A DNA stretch of 43,125 bases. Source: Prevotellaceae bacterium (GTDB taxonomy: Bacteria; Bacteroidota; Bacteroidia; Bacteroidales; UBA932). The notes under the pieces are model-generated. The model did no database searches, was not told the DNA's origin, and worked only from the letters and a program-made list of their open reading frames with translations. Position numbers and translations under genes: made by a program. Location of the stretch: contig JAISYZ010000010.1 of NCBI GenBank assembly GCA_031269545.1, positions 1 to 43,125 of the forward strand, given 5' to 3'. Of the stretch, positions 8,787 to 18,021 are shown piece after piece (the first letter of the stretch is position 1; every line of letters begins with the position of its first letter).

Positions 8787-8825
8787 ATAAATTTATTGAT
8801 TAAATAACTAATAAAAAAACACAAT

Positions 8826-8863
8826 AATATATGACAAAAGCATTTCAAAAAATTTATACAAAA
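8826..8863 (+). repeat. 38-bp direct repeat, right copy (native atpB start)
   Basis: This is a perfect copy of 7133-7170. The flanking bases differ on both sides (GACATT after the left copy, CTCGAA after this one), which fixes the insertion junctions. Confidence 0.95.
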
Positions 8864-10150
8864 CTCGAAGCGATTACCAAAGCAACAGTCAGCCTGCACG
8901 CTCAAAACATCACAAACGATGAACTTGCAACAGTTGACGGGCGTCTGGCTCAGGTAATAAAAATTGACGGCGACATGGTTTCGCTGCAAGTATTTGCAGG
9001 CACCGAAGGTATTCCTACCAATGCCGAAGTTGTATTTATGGGCGAACCGCCTGCGCTTAAAGTGAGCGACGACCTTGCAGGACGTTTTTTCAACGCCTAC
9101 GGAAAACCAGTTGATGGCGGCGTTGAACCCGATGGCGAAAAACGCGAAATAGGAGGACCTTCGGTAAATCCTTTTCGTCGAAAACAACCTTCGCAAATCA
9201 TTCCCACGGGAATCGCAGGAATAGACCTTAACAATACTCTGGTTTCGGGACAGAAAATACCGTTCTTCGCCGATCCCGACCAGCCTTACAACAATGTAAT
9301 GGCGCTGGTTGCACTGCGCGCACAGGTCGATAAAATCATTCTGGGAGGAATGGGACTGTCGAACGATGACTTCCTGTTTTTCAAAAAATCATTCGAAAAT
9401 GCGGGAGCGCTCGACAAAATTATCTGCTTCGTAAACACAACCGATAATCCGCCAGTCGAGCGATTACTGATTCCCGACATGGCGCTTACCGCCGCCGAAT
9501 ATTTTGCTGTCGATAAAAACGAAAAAGTTCTTGTACTGCTTACCGACATGACCTTATATGCAGATGCTCTTTCGATAGTATCAAACCGTATGGATCAAAT
9601 TCCTTCAAAAGACAGTATGCCCGGCTCGCTGTATTCCGATTTGGCAAAAATATATGAAAAAGCAGTGCAGTTACCCGATGGCGGCTCTATTACAATCATT
9701 GCCGTTACAACATTAAGCGGCGGCGATATTACTCACGCCATTCCCGACAATACAGGCTATATCACCGAAGGACAGTTATACTTGCGCAAAGACAGCGATA
9801 CGGGAAAAGTCGTTATAGATCCCTTCCGCAGCCTTTCGCGCCTGAAACAGCTGGTTATAGGCAAACAAACGCGCGAAGACCATCCTCAGGTGATGAATGC
9901 AGCAATTCGTTTGTATGCCGATGCGTCTAATGCAAAAACAAAGTTGGAAAACGGTTTCGATCTTACCGATTATGACGAACGTGCTTTGAATTTTGCAAAA
10001 GACTATTCCGAAAATATACTTGCTATCGATATTAATATTGATACAGTAGAAATGCTCGACAGAACATGGACTTTGTTCGGTAAATATTTCAGCAAGACCG
10101 AAGTCGCAATCAAACAGGATTTGATGGATAAATACTGGAAAATTTTGTAA
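8831..10150 (+). CDS. atpB: V-type ATPase subunit B
   Basis: This 439-residue regulatory nucleotide-binding subunit alternates with subunit A in the head. It has the three-domain layout of the family but no canonical P-loop, as expected for B. Recognisable segments are the N-terminal barrel (ELATVDGRLAQVI), the PTGIAGIDLNNTLVSGQKIP region, LVLLTDMTLYADAL and SRLKQLVIGK. The start MTKAFQKIYTK matches, from memory, the usual Bacteroidota AtpB N-terminus, so this copy is the original of the 38-bp duplication. It is intact despite R-M genes on both sides. Confidence 0.95.
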   Translation: MTKAFQKIYTKLEAITKATVSLHAQNITNDELATVDGRLAQVIKIDGDMVSLQVFAGTEGIPTNAEVVFMGEPPALKVSDDLAGRFFNAYGKPVDGGVEPDGEKREIGGPSVNPFRRKQPSQIIPTGIAGIDLNNTLVSGQKIPFFADPDQPYNNVMALVALRAQVDKIILGGMGLSNDDFLFFKKSFENAGALDKIICFVNTTDNPPVERLLIPDMALTAAEYFAVDKNEKVLVLLTDMTLYADALSIVSNRMDQIPSKDSMPGSLYSDLAKIYEKAVQLPDGGSITIIAVTTLSGGDITHAIPDNTGYITEGQLYLRKDSDTGKVVIDPFRSLSRLKQLVIGKQTREDHPQVMNAAIRLYADASNAKTKLENGFDLTDYDERALNFAKDYSENILAIDINIDTVEMLDRTWTLFGKYFSKTEVAIKQDLMDKYWKIL

Positions 10151-10165
10151 ATCTTATAAAATAAA

Positions 10166-11707
10166 ATGCGTATGAACAGGCTGATATTAGGCGACAATCT
10201 CGAAGTGATGAAAACGATGGAGAGCGAAACAGTAGATTTAATCTATCTGGATCCTCCGTTTTTCAGCAATCGAAATTATGAAGTGATTTGGGGAGACGAA
10301 GGCGAAGTACGCTCGTTTCAAGACCGCTGGGCAGGCGGCATCGACCATTATATAGCATGGCTCAAAGAACGAGTAGTTGAAATGCACCGCTTATTGAAGC
10401 CAACAGGCAGTATGTTTTTGCATTGCGACTGGCATGCAAATGCAGAAATAAAAGTCGATATTCTGAATAAGTTATTCGGAAGAGATAATTTCAGAAATGA
10501 AATAATATGGCATTATAAAGGAAGGGAAAAATACAACGAAAAGAAACTGCAATCACGTTATGACAGTATTTTTTTCTATGTAAAAACCGAAAAAGCACGA
10601 ATAAATTATGTGAAATTTGAGTGGGACAAAGAAGATAGAGTAAAAATGTTACGCCGAAAAATTCACAAAGATACAGACGGGCGAGAATGGTTTTGGGAAA
10701 CACGCGGACAAGCCAATGGAGTAGAACCATATAAAAAATATCTCGATGAATATTTGGAAAAAGGCGAGGCGTTGAATGATATTTGGGTGGATATTCCAAT
10801 GTTGCGTGGAAATCATCCTGAAAGAATTGGTTACCCGACACAAAAACCTGAATTATTATTAGAAAGAATTATTGAGTTAGCCAGCAACGAGGGCGACCTT
10901 GTACTTGACCCGTTTGTAGGCGGCGGTACAACGGCTGCCGTTGCCGACAAACTTAAACGCCGGTGGATAGGAATAGACCAGTCGGTGGCAGCGGTAAAAG
11001 TTACCGACCTGCGTCTGCGCAGGCAGCAGGATATGTTTTCGCAACCATACGAACTCAAATTACGTAAATACGATTACGATATGCTTAGAAATCAGAATGC
11101 ATTTGAATTTGAAACGTGGATAATACAGCAGTTTGGAGGCACGCCAAATATCAAGCAGCGAAACGATTTGGGACTCGATGGCAAAGCGGCAGATGGCTCT
11201 CCGATACAGGTAAAACGTTCAGACAATGTGCCTCGCGATGTAATTGATAAATTCCTTTCGGCAGTACAGCGGTACGACAAGCAATTATTCGAAAAAAACA
11301 AAACGGCAGGCAAACCCGTAGGACACATCATCGCCTTTTCGTTTGGTAAGGGGGCAGTTGCCGAAGCTGCACGACTGAAAAATAAAGAAGGTATTATTAT
11401 TGATTTGAAAAAGGTGAATGACATTATTGATTACGGCAGCGGTCCCAAAGTATCGATAACATCAAAAGAACTGGAAAATTACAAATATTTACTGGAAGTA
11501 TCAGCCGTAAGCGATTCGGACATTGAATTTTATTCATGGGATTTTGACCATAACTCCGAAGAAGGTTTCAAAGCAGATGTAGTGATAGACAAGGACGGCA
11601 AACAAGTGAAAAAATTTGAACCGGGCGAACACTGTATTGCCGTTGAAGCGGTAGATAAAGAAGGTTTGGAAGGCACAGGCGAATTAACGCTGAATGTAAA
11701 GGAATAG
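10166..11707 (+). CDS. Single-chain R-M protein: adenine methyltransferase + Mrr-like nuclease + PKD-like domain (B|D junction)
   Basis: This 513-residue protein has three parts. Residues 1-290 form a beta-class DNA methyltransferase with DPPF (29-32, motif IV), a variable central target-recognition region (about 113-225) and DPFVGGGTT (248-256, AdoMet motif I). Residues about 310-430 look like an Mrr-type PD-(D/E)xK nuclease: FEFETWIIQQFGG, then D338 and Q348-V-K350. Residues about 450-513 (FYSWDFDHN ... AVEAVDKEGLEG) resemble a PKD-type beta-sandwich. The protein would methylate adenine and cut DNA at an unknown site. It begins 15 bases after atpB and ends 44 bases before atpD. The start could also be the ATG at 10172. 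It is a paralog of the gene at 14214. Confidence 0.85.
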   Translation: MRMNRLILGDNLEVMKTMESETVDLIYLDPPFFSNRNYEVIWGDEGEVRSFQDRWAGGIDHYIAWLKERVVEMHRLLKPTGSMFLHCDWHANAEIKVDILNKLFGRDNFRNEIIWHYKGREKYNEKKLQSRYDSIFFYVKTEKARINYVKFEWDKEDRVKMLRRKIHKDTDGREWFWETRGQANGVEPYKKYLDEYLEKGEALNDIWVDIPMLRGNHPERIGYPTQKPELLLERIIELASNEGDLVLDPFVGGGTTAAVADKLKRRWIGIDQSVAAVKVTDLRLRRQQDMFSQPYELKLRKYDYDMLRNQNAFEFETWIIQQFGGTPNIKQRNDLGLDGKAADGSPIQVKRSDNVPRDVIDKFLSAVQRYDKQLFEKNKTAGKPVGHIIAFSFGKGAVAEAARLKNKEGIIIDLKKVNDIIDYGSGPKVSITSKELENYKYLLEVSAVSDSDIEFYSWDFDHNSEEGFKADVVIDKDGKQVKKFEPGEHCIAVEAVDKEGLEGTGELTLNVKE

Positions 11708-11751
11708 AATGAAAAACATTCAAAATTGATTACAAACATACAAATAAACAA

Positions 11752-12357
11752 ATGGCAATAAAATATCAATATAATAAAACAGCGCTGAACGACTTGAACA
11801 AACAACTCAAAGTTCGTGAGAAGGCTTTGCCTACAATCAAAAGCAAAGAATCGGCGTTGCGCATGGAAGTGAAAAAAGCGAAAGACAGGGCAGATGAAAT
11901 AAATGCCGAACTTACGCACAAAATCAATTCGTATGATCAAATGTCGGCGTTGTGGGTTGAATTTGAGCCGGGACTTATTGCAATTGACGATGTTGATATT
12001 AAAACAATGAAAATAGCGGGAGTGAAAATTCCTGTAATCGAAGATGTTAAGTTTTCGCTTAAACCGTTTAATCTTTTCAGCAAGCCACTCTGGTATGCCG
12101 AAGGCGTTGCCGTTCTTAAAGATATTGCACGTTTGGGTTTGGAACGCGAATTTGTTGACGAGAAAGTGCGTCTTTTGGATTTTACCCGTAAAAAAACTAC
12201 GCAAAAAGTAAATCTTTACGAGAAAGTGCAGATACCCGGATATAAGGAAGCAATCCTTAAAATAAAACGATTTGTCGAAGACGAAGAAAACCTGTCGAAG
12301 GCAGCGCAAAAAATAGTAAAAGACAGACACGAAAAAATGGAGGAAAAAGCAAAATGA
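11752..12357 (+). CDS. atpD: V-type ATPase subunit D
   Basis: This 201-residue subunit is the central rotor shaft. It is dominated by two long helices at the N-terminus (residues 8-60, rich in Lys/Glu and Ala) and the C-terminus (about 150-201), as expected for the coiled-coil subunit D. The family-typical N-terminal pattern (YNKTALNDLNKQLKVREKAL) is visible. Its stop overlaps the atpI start by four bases, the only ATPase junction in the second half of the operon without inserted DNA. Confidence 0.92.
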   Translation: MAIKYQYNKTALNDLNKQLKVREKALPTIKSKESALRMEVKKAKDRADEINAELTHKINSYDQMSALWVEFEPGLIAIDDVDIKTMKIAGVKIPVIEDVKFSLKPFNLFSKPLWYAEGVAVLKDIARLGLEREFVDEKVRLLDFTRKKTTQKVNLYEKVQIPGYKEAILKIKRFVEDEENLSKAAQKIVKDRHEKMEEKAK

Positions 12358-14180
12358 TAGTTCCAATGATGAAATATTCGCTGATTGTTTTCTATAAGGA
12401 ATATCAGTCGTTTTTGCAGCAGTTACAGGAACTCGGACTGGTTGATATTACCATTTCGGCGTGGAAAGCAAACGATGAAGAACGCAGTCTTGTCGAAAAA
12501 ATTAAAAATTACAGACAGGCGGTACAACATCTGAAATCTGTAGCCAAAACACAAAAAAATCAACAGAATATTGAAAAAGATGATATTCCTGTTGACAAGG
12601 CTTTGGAAATTTATAAAAATGCTAACGGCAAACTCATAAAATTAAAAGCCGAATTAGACAAAATTTCAAAAGAAACTGTTGAACTTGCCGCCTGGGGCGA
12701 TTTTGATGCAAATTATATTGAAACGCTGCAAAAAGCGGGAATTTCGCTGCACTTTTACGAACTGAACGAAAAACGCTTTGAAGAATTTAAAAATCGATGG
12801 AACGAAAAATATTCGATTACCGAAATAAGCAATATCAATAAAAAAACATATTTTGTAATTGCTGCGACAGTTTCCGAAGTTTTTGAATTTGATTTGCCCG
12901 AACTTAAACAGCCTTCGATAACATACAGTCGAGCGTTGGAAAATATCAAACATATTGAAACCGAAATCGAAGAACAGCAAAGCATTATCAATCGAAGCGT
13001 TGCCTGTATCAACGATTTTGCTGACGAAAGCGAACGCCTTTCGGATGACCTGCACCTGTCGAAAGCGGCAAACAGCGGCGAAACGGCGGCTGACGGAAAA
13101 CTTGTAATTCTTGAAGGCTGGGCAACAGTCGATACGCAAACCGAAGTCGATAATCTCTTAAACGCTTCGGGAGCCGTTTACATAAAAGAACAGCCAACGC
13201 CCGAAGATGATACGCCTGTGAAACTCAAAAACAACCGATTTGCGCGATTGTTTGAATTTATCGAACAGTTTTACACCTTGCCGAAATACGGAACAATAGA
13301 TATGACGCCATATTGCGCTCCTTTCTATATTTTCTTTTTCGGATTCTGTCTTTGCGATGGCGGTTATGGTTTGCTATTTGTGATAATGGGACTTTTTATT
13401 GCGCAAAAAATGAAAAATGCCGTCATTCGCAGCGTAGGCTGGCTGGCGTTTTGGTGCGGACTTGCAACATTACTGTTTGGAATTGCCACAGGCTCGTTTT
13501 TCGGAGCATCATTAGGCGATTTCAAACTGTTTGAACCATACAAAAACATATTTCTTGATTCACAAAAATTATTTTACCTTGCTCTCGGCGCAGGAATTAT
13601 TCATTTGCTTTTTGCCATGGGAGTCAAAGCATACGGCAAAGCAAAATATTTTGGATTCAGACACGCACTTTCAACCATCGGCTGGATGATTGTGCTTGTA
13701 ATATCAATATTCGCTCTGGTTATTGTACCTGAATACGGTTTGATTATTCCCTGCGGTTCCGAAATTTTTTGGAGCGCCTTTGGCTTGGGACTGTTTTTTA
13801 TGTTCTTTTGCAATTCGCCGGGGAAGAATATATTTATAAACTTTGGCACAGGATTGTGGAATACTTACAATGATATTACGGGAATTTTAGGCGATGCATT
13901 ATCATATTTGCGATTGTTTGCACTTGGCTTGTCGGGTTCGATTTTGGCGATGGTGTTCAACAGTCTGGCATTTGGAATGAGTCCTGACGTTATCATACTG
14001 AAACAAATAGTTATAGTTATCATTTTGACGATAGGACACATATTGAACCTTTGCATGTCGGCGCTCGGAGCATTTGTGCATCCTATGCGTTTGACGTTTG
14101 TAGAATTTTATAAAAATTCAGGATTTGAAGCAGGACAGCGTGTTTTCACTCCTTTGAAAAAAGAAAAGATAAGAACATAA
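12354..14180 (+). CDS. atpI: V-type ATPase membrane subunit I (a subunit)
   Basis: This 608-residue protein is the membrane stator subunit that carries the ion half-channels. The N-terminal half (1-310) is soluble and helical and contacts the peripheral stalk; the C-terminal half has about seven membrane segments. The essential arginine is in SYLRLFALGLSGS at residue 520, close to a glutamate/glycine-rich final helix region (LGAFVHPMRLTFVEFYKNSGFEAG) typical of the family. The start overlaps the atpD stop (ATGA). Normal length; no sign of damage. Confidence 0.93.
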   Translation: MIVPMMKYSLIVFYKEYQSFLQQLQELGLVDITISAWKANDEERSLVEKIKNYRQAVQHLKSVAKTQKNQQNIEKDDIPVDKALEIYKNANGKLIKLKAELDKISKETVELAAWGDFDANYIETLQKAGISLHFYELNEKRFEEFKNRWNEKYSITEISNINKKTYFVIAATVSEVFEFDLPELKQPSITYSRALENIKHIETEIEEQQSIINRSVACINDFADESERLSDDLHLSKAANSGETAADGKLVILEGWATVDTQTEVDNLLNASGAVYIKEQPTPEDDTPVKLKNNRFARLFEFIEQFYTLPKYGTIDMTPYCAPFYIFFFGFCLCDGGYGLLFVIMGLFIAQKMKNAVIRSVGWLAFWCGLATLLFGIATGSFFGASLGDFKLFEPYKNIFLDSQKLFYLALGAGIIHLLFAMGVKAYGKAKYFGFRHALSTIGWMIVLVISIFALVIVPEYGLIIPCGSEIFWSAFGLGLFFMFFCNSPGKNIFINFGTGLWNTYNDITGILGDALSYLRLFALGLSGSILAMVFNSLAFGMSPDVIILKQIVIVIILTIGHILNLCMSALGAFVHPMRLTFVEFYKNSGFEAGQRVFTPLKKEKIRT

Positions 14181-14213
14181 AATCAAAACAATTAAATAGA
14201 CAAACAACTAAAT

Positions 14214-15770
14214 ATGCCAATAAACAAACTCATATTAGGCGATAATCTCGAAGTGATGAAAACGATGGAGAGCGAAACAGTAGATTTAATCTATCTGGAT
14301 CCTCCGTTTTTCAGCAATCGCAACTACGAAGTTATCTGGGGAGACGAAGGCGAAGTACGCTCATTTCAAGACAGATGGGCTGGCGGCATCGACCATTATA
14401 TAGCATGGCTCAAAGAGCGCGTAGTTGAAATGCACCGCCTGTTGAGACCGACAGGCAGCATCTTTCTGCACTGCGACTGGCATGCTGATGCTTATATCAG
14501 AGTGGATATTCTGGATAAAATATTCGGACAGCATAAATTAATAAATCAAATAGTATGGTGCTATACATCCGCCGCAAATATAAAACATCGACTGCCTCAA
14601 AAACATGATACTATATTTTGGTATGCTAAAGAAAATAATTATACTGTAAATATAGACGAAATCAGAATACCTTACAATACAAAAACTGAAGCGAATTACA
14701 AAGAAGGTTTAAAAGGATCGGGAACATTTTATGATGGAAAAATAAAATCAGATGAAGGGATTTTGAACGAAAAAGGGAAAGTTCCGGAAGACTGGTGGTC
14801 GGATATTGCCATAGCAGCTCGTTATCCGAAAAACAGTCCGAACAATATCGGTTATCCCACCCAAAAACCAATGGCTCTATTAGAACGGATTATTAAAGCA
14901 TCCAGCAACGAAGGCGACCTTGTGCTTGACCCGTTTGTAGGCGGAGGCACAACAGTTGCCGTTGCCGACAAACTCAGACGCAACTGGATAGGAATAGACC
15001 AGTCGGTACAGGCAGTAAAAGTTGCCGAATTGTGCCTGCAGCAGCAAACGGACCTGTTTACAAGTATCTATGCCAATTCTTACACATTAAAATTACATAA
15101 ATACGATTATGATACTTTGCGCAATAAAGACGCCTTTGAGTTTGAAAATTGGATTATTGGACAGTTTAGAGGCTCTCCCCGCAACAAAAAAGGCGGAGAC
15201 GCAGGCGTGGACGGTACTGCTGCCGATGGAACTCCAATACAGGTAAAACGCTCCGAAGGAATAGGCGTGAACGTGGTAAAGAACTTTTCGGTATCAGCCA
15301 AACAGTTTGATAAAACAGATTTCGATAAAAACGTGAACGCAGGAAAGCCTGTAGGATATATTATTGCATTTTCGTTTGGTAAAGGAGCGGTACAGGAAGT
15401 TGCACGGTTGAAAAATCAGGATAATATCACAATACAACTTGTGCAGGTTGACAGCATTATTCCCGTTTCTCAAAAACCAAATATACTGATTGAAGTAAAC
15501 GAAGTGTTGCGCGATGCAGGCGGCATTCGCGAAATAGAATTTATTGCGACAGGTAAAAGTTTTTCAGGTATCGAATTTTATTCTTGGGATTTTGACTACG
15601 ATGCAAGTAAAGGCTTCAAAGCATCTGTAATCAGAGATACGGATGGCAAGCAACAACGCTGCTTAAAAGCAGGCGTTTATCACGTTGCCGTTAAAGCGGT
15701 GGACAACGATGGGCTGGAAAATGTTGAAACTATAAAACTGAAAGTAAATGGAACTGTCGAAAGTTTATAA
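14214..15770 (+). CDS. Single-chain R-M protein, paralog with a different target-recognition region (I|K junction)
   Basis: This 518-residue protein has the same three-part layout as the gene at 10166. The methyltransferase carries DPPF (29-32) and DPFVGGGTT, the Mrr-like nuclease has DAGVDGTAADG followed by IQVKRS, and the end is PKD-like (FYSWDFDYD ... AVKAVDNDGLEN). The first 110 residues are almost identical to the paralog at both DNA and protein level. Residues about 113-225 share almost nothing with it, so the two enzymes should read different DNA sites. It starts 33 bases after atpI and is followed 4 bases later by a 46-codon ORF. Composition resembles the ATPase genes more than the first R-M module does. 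Confidence 0.85.
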   Translation: MPINKLILGDNLEVMKTMESETVDLIYLDPPFFSNRNYEVIWGDEGEVRSFQDRWAGGIDHYIAWLKERVVEMHRLLRPTGSIFLHCDWHADAYIRVDILDKIFGQHKLINQIVWCYTSAANIKHRLPQKHDTIFWYAKENNYTVNIDEIRIPYNTKTEANYKEGLKGSGTFYDGKIKSDEGILNEKGKVPEDWWSDIAIAARYPKNSPNNIGYPTQKPMALLERIIKASSNEGDLVLDPFVGGGTTVAVADKLRRNWIGIDQSVQAVKVAELCLQQQTDLFTSIYANSYTLKLHKYDYDTLRNKDAFEFENWIIGQFRGSPRNKKGGDAGVDGTAADGTPIQVKRSEGIGVNVVKNFSVSAKQFDKTDFDKNVNAGKPVGYIIAFSFGKGAVQEVARLKNQDNITIQLVQVDSIIPVSQKPNILIEVNEVLRDAGGIREIEFIATGKSFSGIEFYSWDFDYDASKGFKASVIRDTDGKQQRCLKAGVYHVAVKAVDNDGLENVETIKLKVNGTVESL

Positions 15771-15774
15771 AAAT

Positions 15775-15915
15775 ATGAAAAAGATAATCTTAAAAACAAC
15801 AGCAATATTGCTGATTTTGGCAGGTGCGGATTTCTCATCGGCAGGTACAGGAATCTCTCCGCAATGTGTCGGAGTCGGACAATTATTGTTAATCATCAAC
15901 AAATATATGAATTAA
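15775..15915 (+). CDS. Small secreted or membrane peptide, 46 residues, unknown
   Basis: This ORF begins four bases after the stop of the R-M paralog and reads MKKIILKTTAILLILAGADF then a Gly/Ser-rich stretch with one Cys (residue 31) and a hydrophobic end (LLLIIN). The N-terminus looks like a signal peptide or single membrane helix. No family is recognised. It may be a genuine short protein, or the preserved signal sequence of a secreted or lipoprotein gene damaged by insertion. It lies 59 bases before atpK, in a very AT-rich spacer. Confidence 0.45.
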   Translation: MKKIILKTTAILLILAGADFSSAGTGISPQCVGVGQLLLIINKYMN

Positions 15916-15968
15916 AATAAATCGAATTAAATTAAAATAAATAACAAATTAAAAATTAAAAAAAATAA

Positions 15969-16436
<468 letters not shown>

Positions 16437-16437
16437 A

Positions 16438-17580
16438 ATGAATTTGAAACAAAATGTCTGGTTTTTGCTGATTGGCATATCGCTTGTTTCTGCATGCAGG
16501 CAAAACAGAATAAAAAACGAAACAGACGGCGAACAGCATGAAGTTTATTACAAACCGGCATTTTCTGAACGGTTTATTATTGAAAACGATGGCGATGATA
16601 AACGTTTGATTGTGCATAATCCATGGCAAGGTTCGCAAAATGTGAAATTCACATATACCCTTACAAACAAAAACAATGACGCTGTTCGCACGGTGAAAAT
16701 TCCTGTTGAACGCGTCATTTGTTTGTCGTCAACTCACGTTGCTTTCATTGACTTTATCGACAAGGTGGATAAAATTGTCGGCGTGTCGGGAGCTGGTTAT
16801 ATTTCAAACGAAAACCTCAGGCAGCGCATTGCAAACAGTCAAACCGTTGATGTAGGATACGAAAATTATCTTTCGTATGAAGTTATTGCCTCGCTGAAAC
16901 CCGATGTAATATTTGCATACGGCGTTGATGGAGAACTCGGTAAAACCGAAGCCAAACTCAACGAAATGGGAATTAAACTTGTCTATATCGGCGAATATCT
17001 TGAAGAAACGCCTCTTGCAAAAACTGAGTGGCTGGTTGCTGTTGCGGCGTTTTTCAATGAAGAAGAAAAGGCAATCGAAAAATTAAAAACCATCGAAAAG
17101 GAATATAATCAACTTAAAGCGCTTGCCGAAAATGTAAGCAACAAGCCAAAAGTATTGATAAACGCTCCATACAGAGATGTTTGGTATCTTCCTTCGGCAA
17201 AATCTACTGCAATAAATTTACTCAAAGATGCAGGAGGCGAATATATTTTTGAACGCGAAACGCAAAATTCCAGAGAAAGCAATCCCACGAATATCGAATA
17301 CGTTTACACAAAAGCGCTTGATGCCGATGTCTGGATTAATCAAAACAGCGAAACATCGCTTCGACAGTTGCAAAGTCTTGATAGAAGACTGACAAATATA
17401 TCGGCGTTCAGAAACGGAAACGTTTATAATAACAACAAAAGACTGAATCCTCATGGAGGAAATGATTTTTGGGAATCGGGAATTGTTAATCCTCAAATAA
17501 TTCTTAAAGATTTATTAAAGATATTTCATCCTTATCTGTTACCCGAACATCAACTTTTTTATTATCAGAAATTGGAATAG
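16438..17580 (+). CDS. Periplasmic binding lipoprotein of a cobalamin/ferric-siderophore-type ABC importer
   Basis: This 380-residue protein has a lipoprotein signal (MNLKQNVWFLLIGISLVSAC, with Cys as likely lipidation site). The body follows the BtuF/FhuD-like class III binding-protein fold: RVICLSSTHVAFIDFI, KIVGVSGAGY, then VIASLKPDVIFAYG, joined by a long helix to the C-lobe. Substrate is probably cobalamin or an iron chelate. The upstream in-frame ATG at 16417 lies inside atpK, so 16438 was chosen. No permease or ATPase gene follows; the next genes are on the opposite strand. Confidence 0.85.
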   Translation: MNLKQNVWFLLIGISLVSACRQNRIKNETDGEQHEVYYKPAFSERFIIENDGDDKRLIVHNPWQGSQNVKFTYTLTNKNNDAVRTVKIPVERVICLSSTHVAFIDFIDKVDKIVGVSGAGYISNENLRQRIANSQTVDVGYENYLSYEVIASLKPDVIFAYGVDGELGKTEAKLNEMGIKLVYIGEYLEETPLAKTEWLVAVAAFFNEEEKAIEKLKTIEKEYNQLKALAENVSNKPKVLINAPYRDVWYLPSAKSTAINLLKDAGGEYIFERETQNSRESNPTNIEYVYTKALDADVWINQNSETSLRQLQSLDRRLTNISAFRNGNVYNNNKRLNPHGGNDFWESGIVNPQIILKDLLKIFHPYLLPEHQLFYYQKLE

Positions 17581-17619
17581 AATATTACAATAGCAAATAC
17601 AACCTGCACTTTCTGCACT

Positions 17620-18012
17620 TTATTTTGTGTTGTTTTCATTATTGTTTTCGGCTTCGTTATTCGGCATTTTACAAAGCCCGTTGAATGTCGCTCCGCTTTC
17701 TATTATCAGTTTTTGAACGGTAATTTCGCCGACAAGCACCGATTTTTCTTTCAAAATCAGCACGTCATCAGTAATAATATTTCCTTTAATTTTACCTGAA
17801 ACATCTAAGCACGAACAATGTAAATCGCCTTTTATTTTACCTTTCAATCCTATTACAACGCGTCCGGTTGATACAACAGAACCATCAAGAGTGCCGTCTA
17901 TCCTAATATCGCCTGTTGTTTCTATGGTGCCTGTTATTTTTGTATTTTCACAAATTCTGCTGATGCTTGACCCCACCTGGTCTAAATTTGACGTTTGTTT
18001 TTTGTCTGTCAT
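17620..18012 (-). CDS. Bactofilin (polymer-forming cytoskeletal protein)
   Basis: This 130-residue protein consists almost entirely of the bactofilin beta-helix (about residues 20-115: ITGTIETTGDIRIDGTLDGS, then GKIKGDLHC and SGKIKGNI repeats), with short disordered tails; the C-terminus is Asn/Glu rich. Bactofilins self-assemble into filaments at the inner membrane and guide envelope or cell-shape enzymes. It starts nine bases after the S41 peptidase stop, so the two are probably co-transcribed. Bactofilin genes often pair with cell-wall peptidases, which agrees with the PBP1A gene further upstream. Confidence 0.9.
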   Translation of the reverse strand: MTDKKQTSNLDQVGSSISRICENTKITGTIETTGDIRIDGTLDGSVVSTGRVVIGLKGKIKGDLHCSCLDVSGKIKGNIITDDVLILKEKSVLVGEITVQKLIIESGATFNGLCKMPNNEAENNNENNTK

Positions 18013-18021
18013 CTTATTAAA

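Larger units (their letters stand above)
7133..8825 (+). mobile_element. Inserted type II-like R-M module with long target duplication
   Basis: The segment from the left 38-bp repeat to the base before the right copy is 1693 bases long and contains only a nuclease-like gene and a methyltransferase gene. It is visibly more AT-rich than the flanking ATPase genes. There is no transposase and no obvious terminal inverted repeat. Insertions of R-M genes with long target duplications are known from other bacteria such as Helicobacter, and this fits that pattern. Confidence 0.7.

Noticed and set aside
10140..11760. Target duplication around the second R-M gene
   Set aside because: I compared both flanks (after atpB and before atpD) and found no shared run longer than about six A/T-rich bases.
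11752..14230. Third R-M gene start derived from the atpD start (both ATGnCAATAAA)
   Set aside because: The match is seven to eight A/T-rich bases and does not extend; too short to claim duplication.
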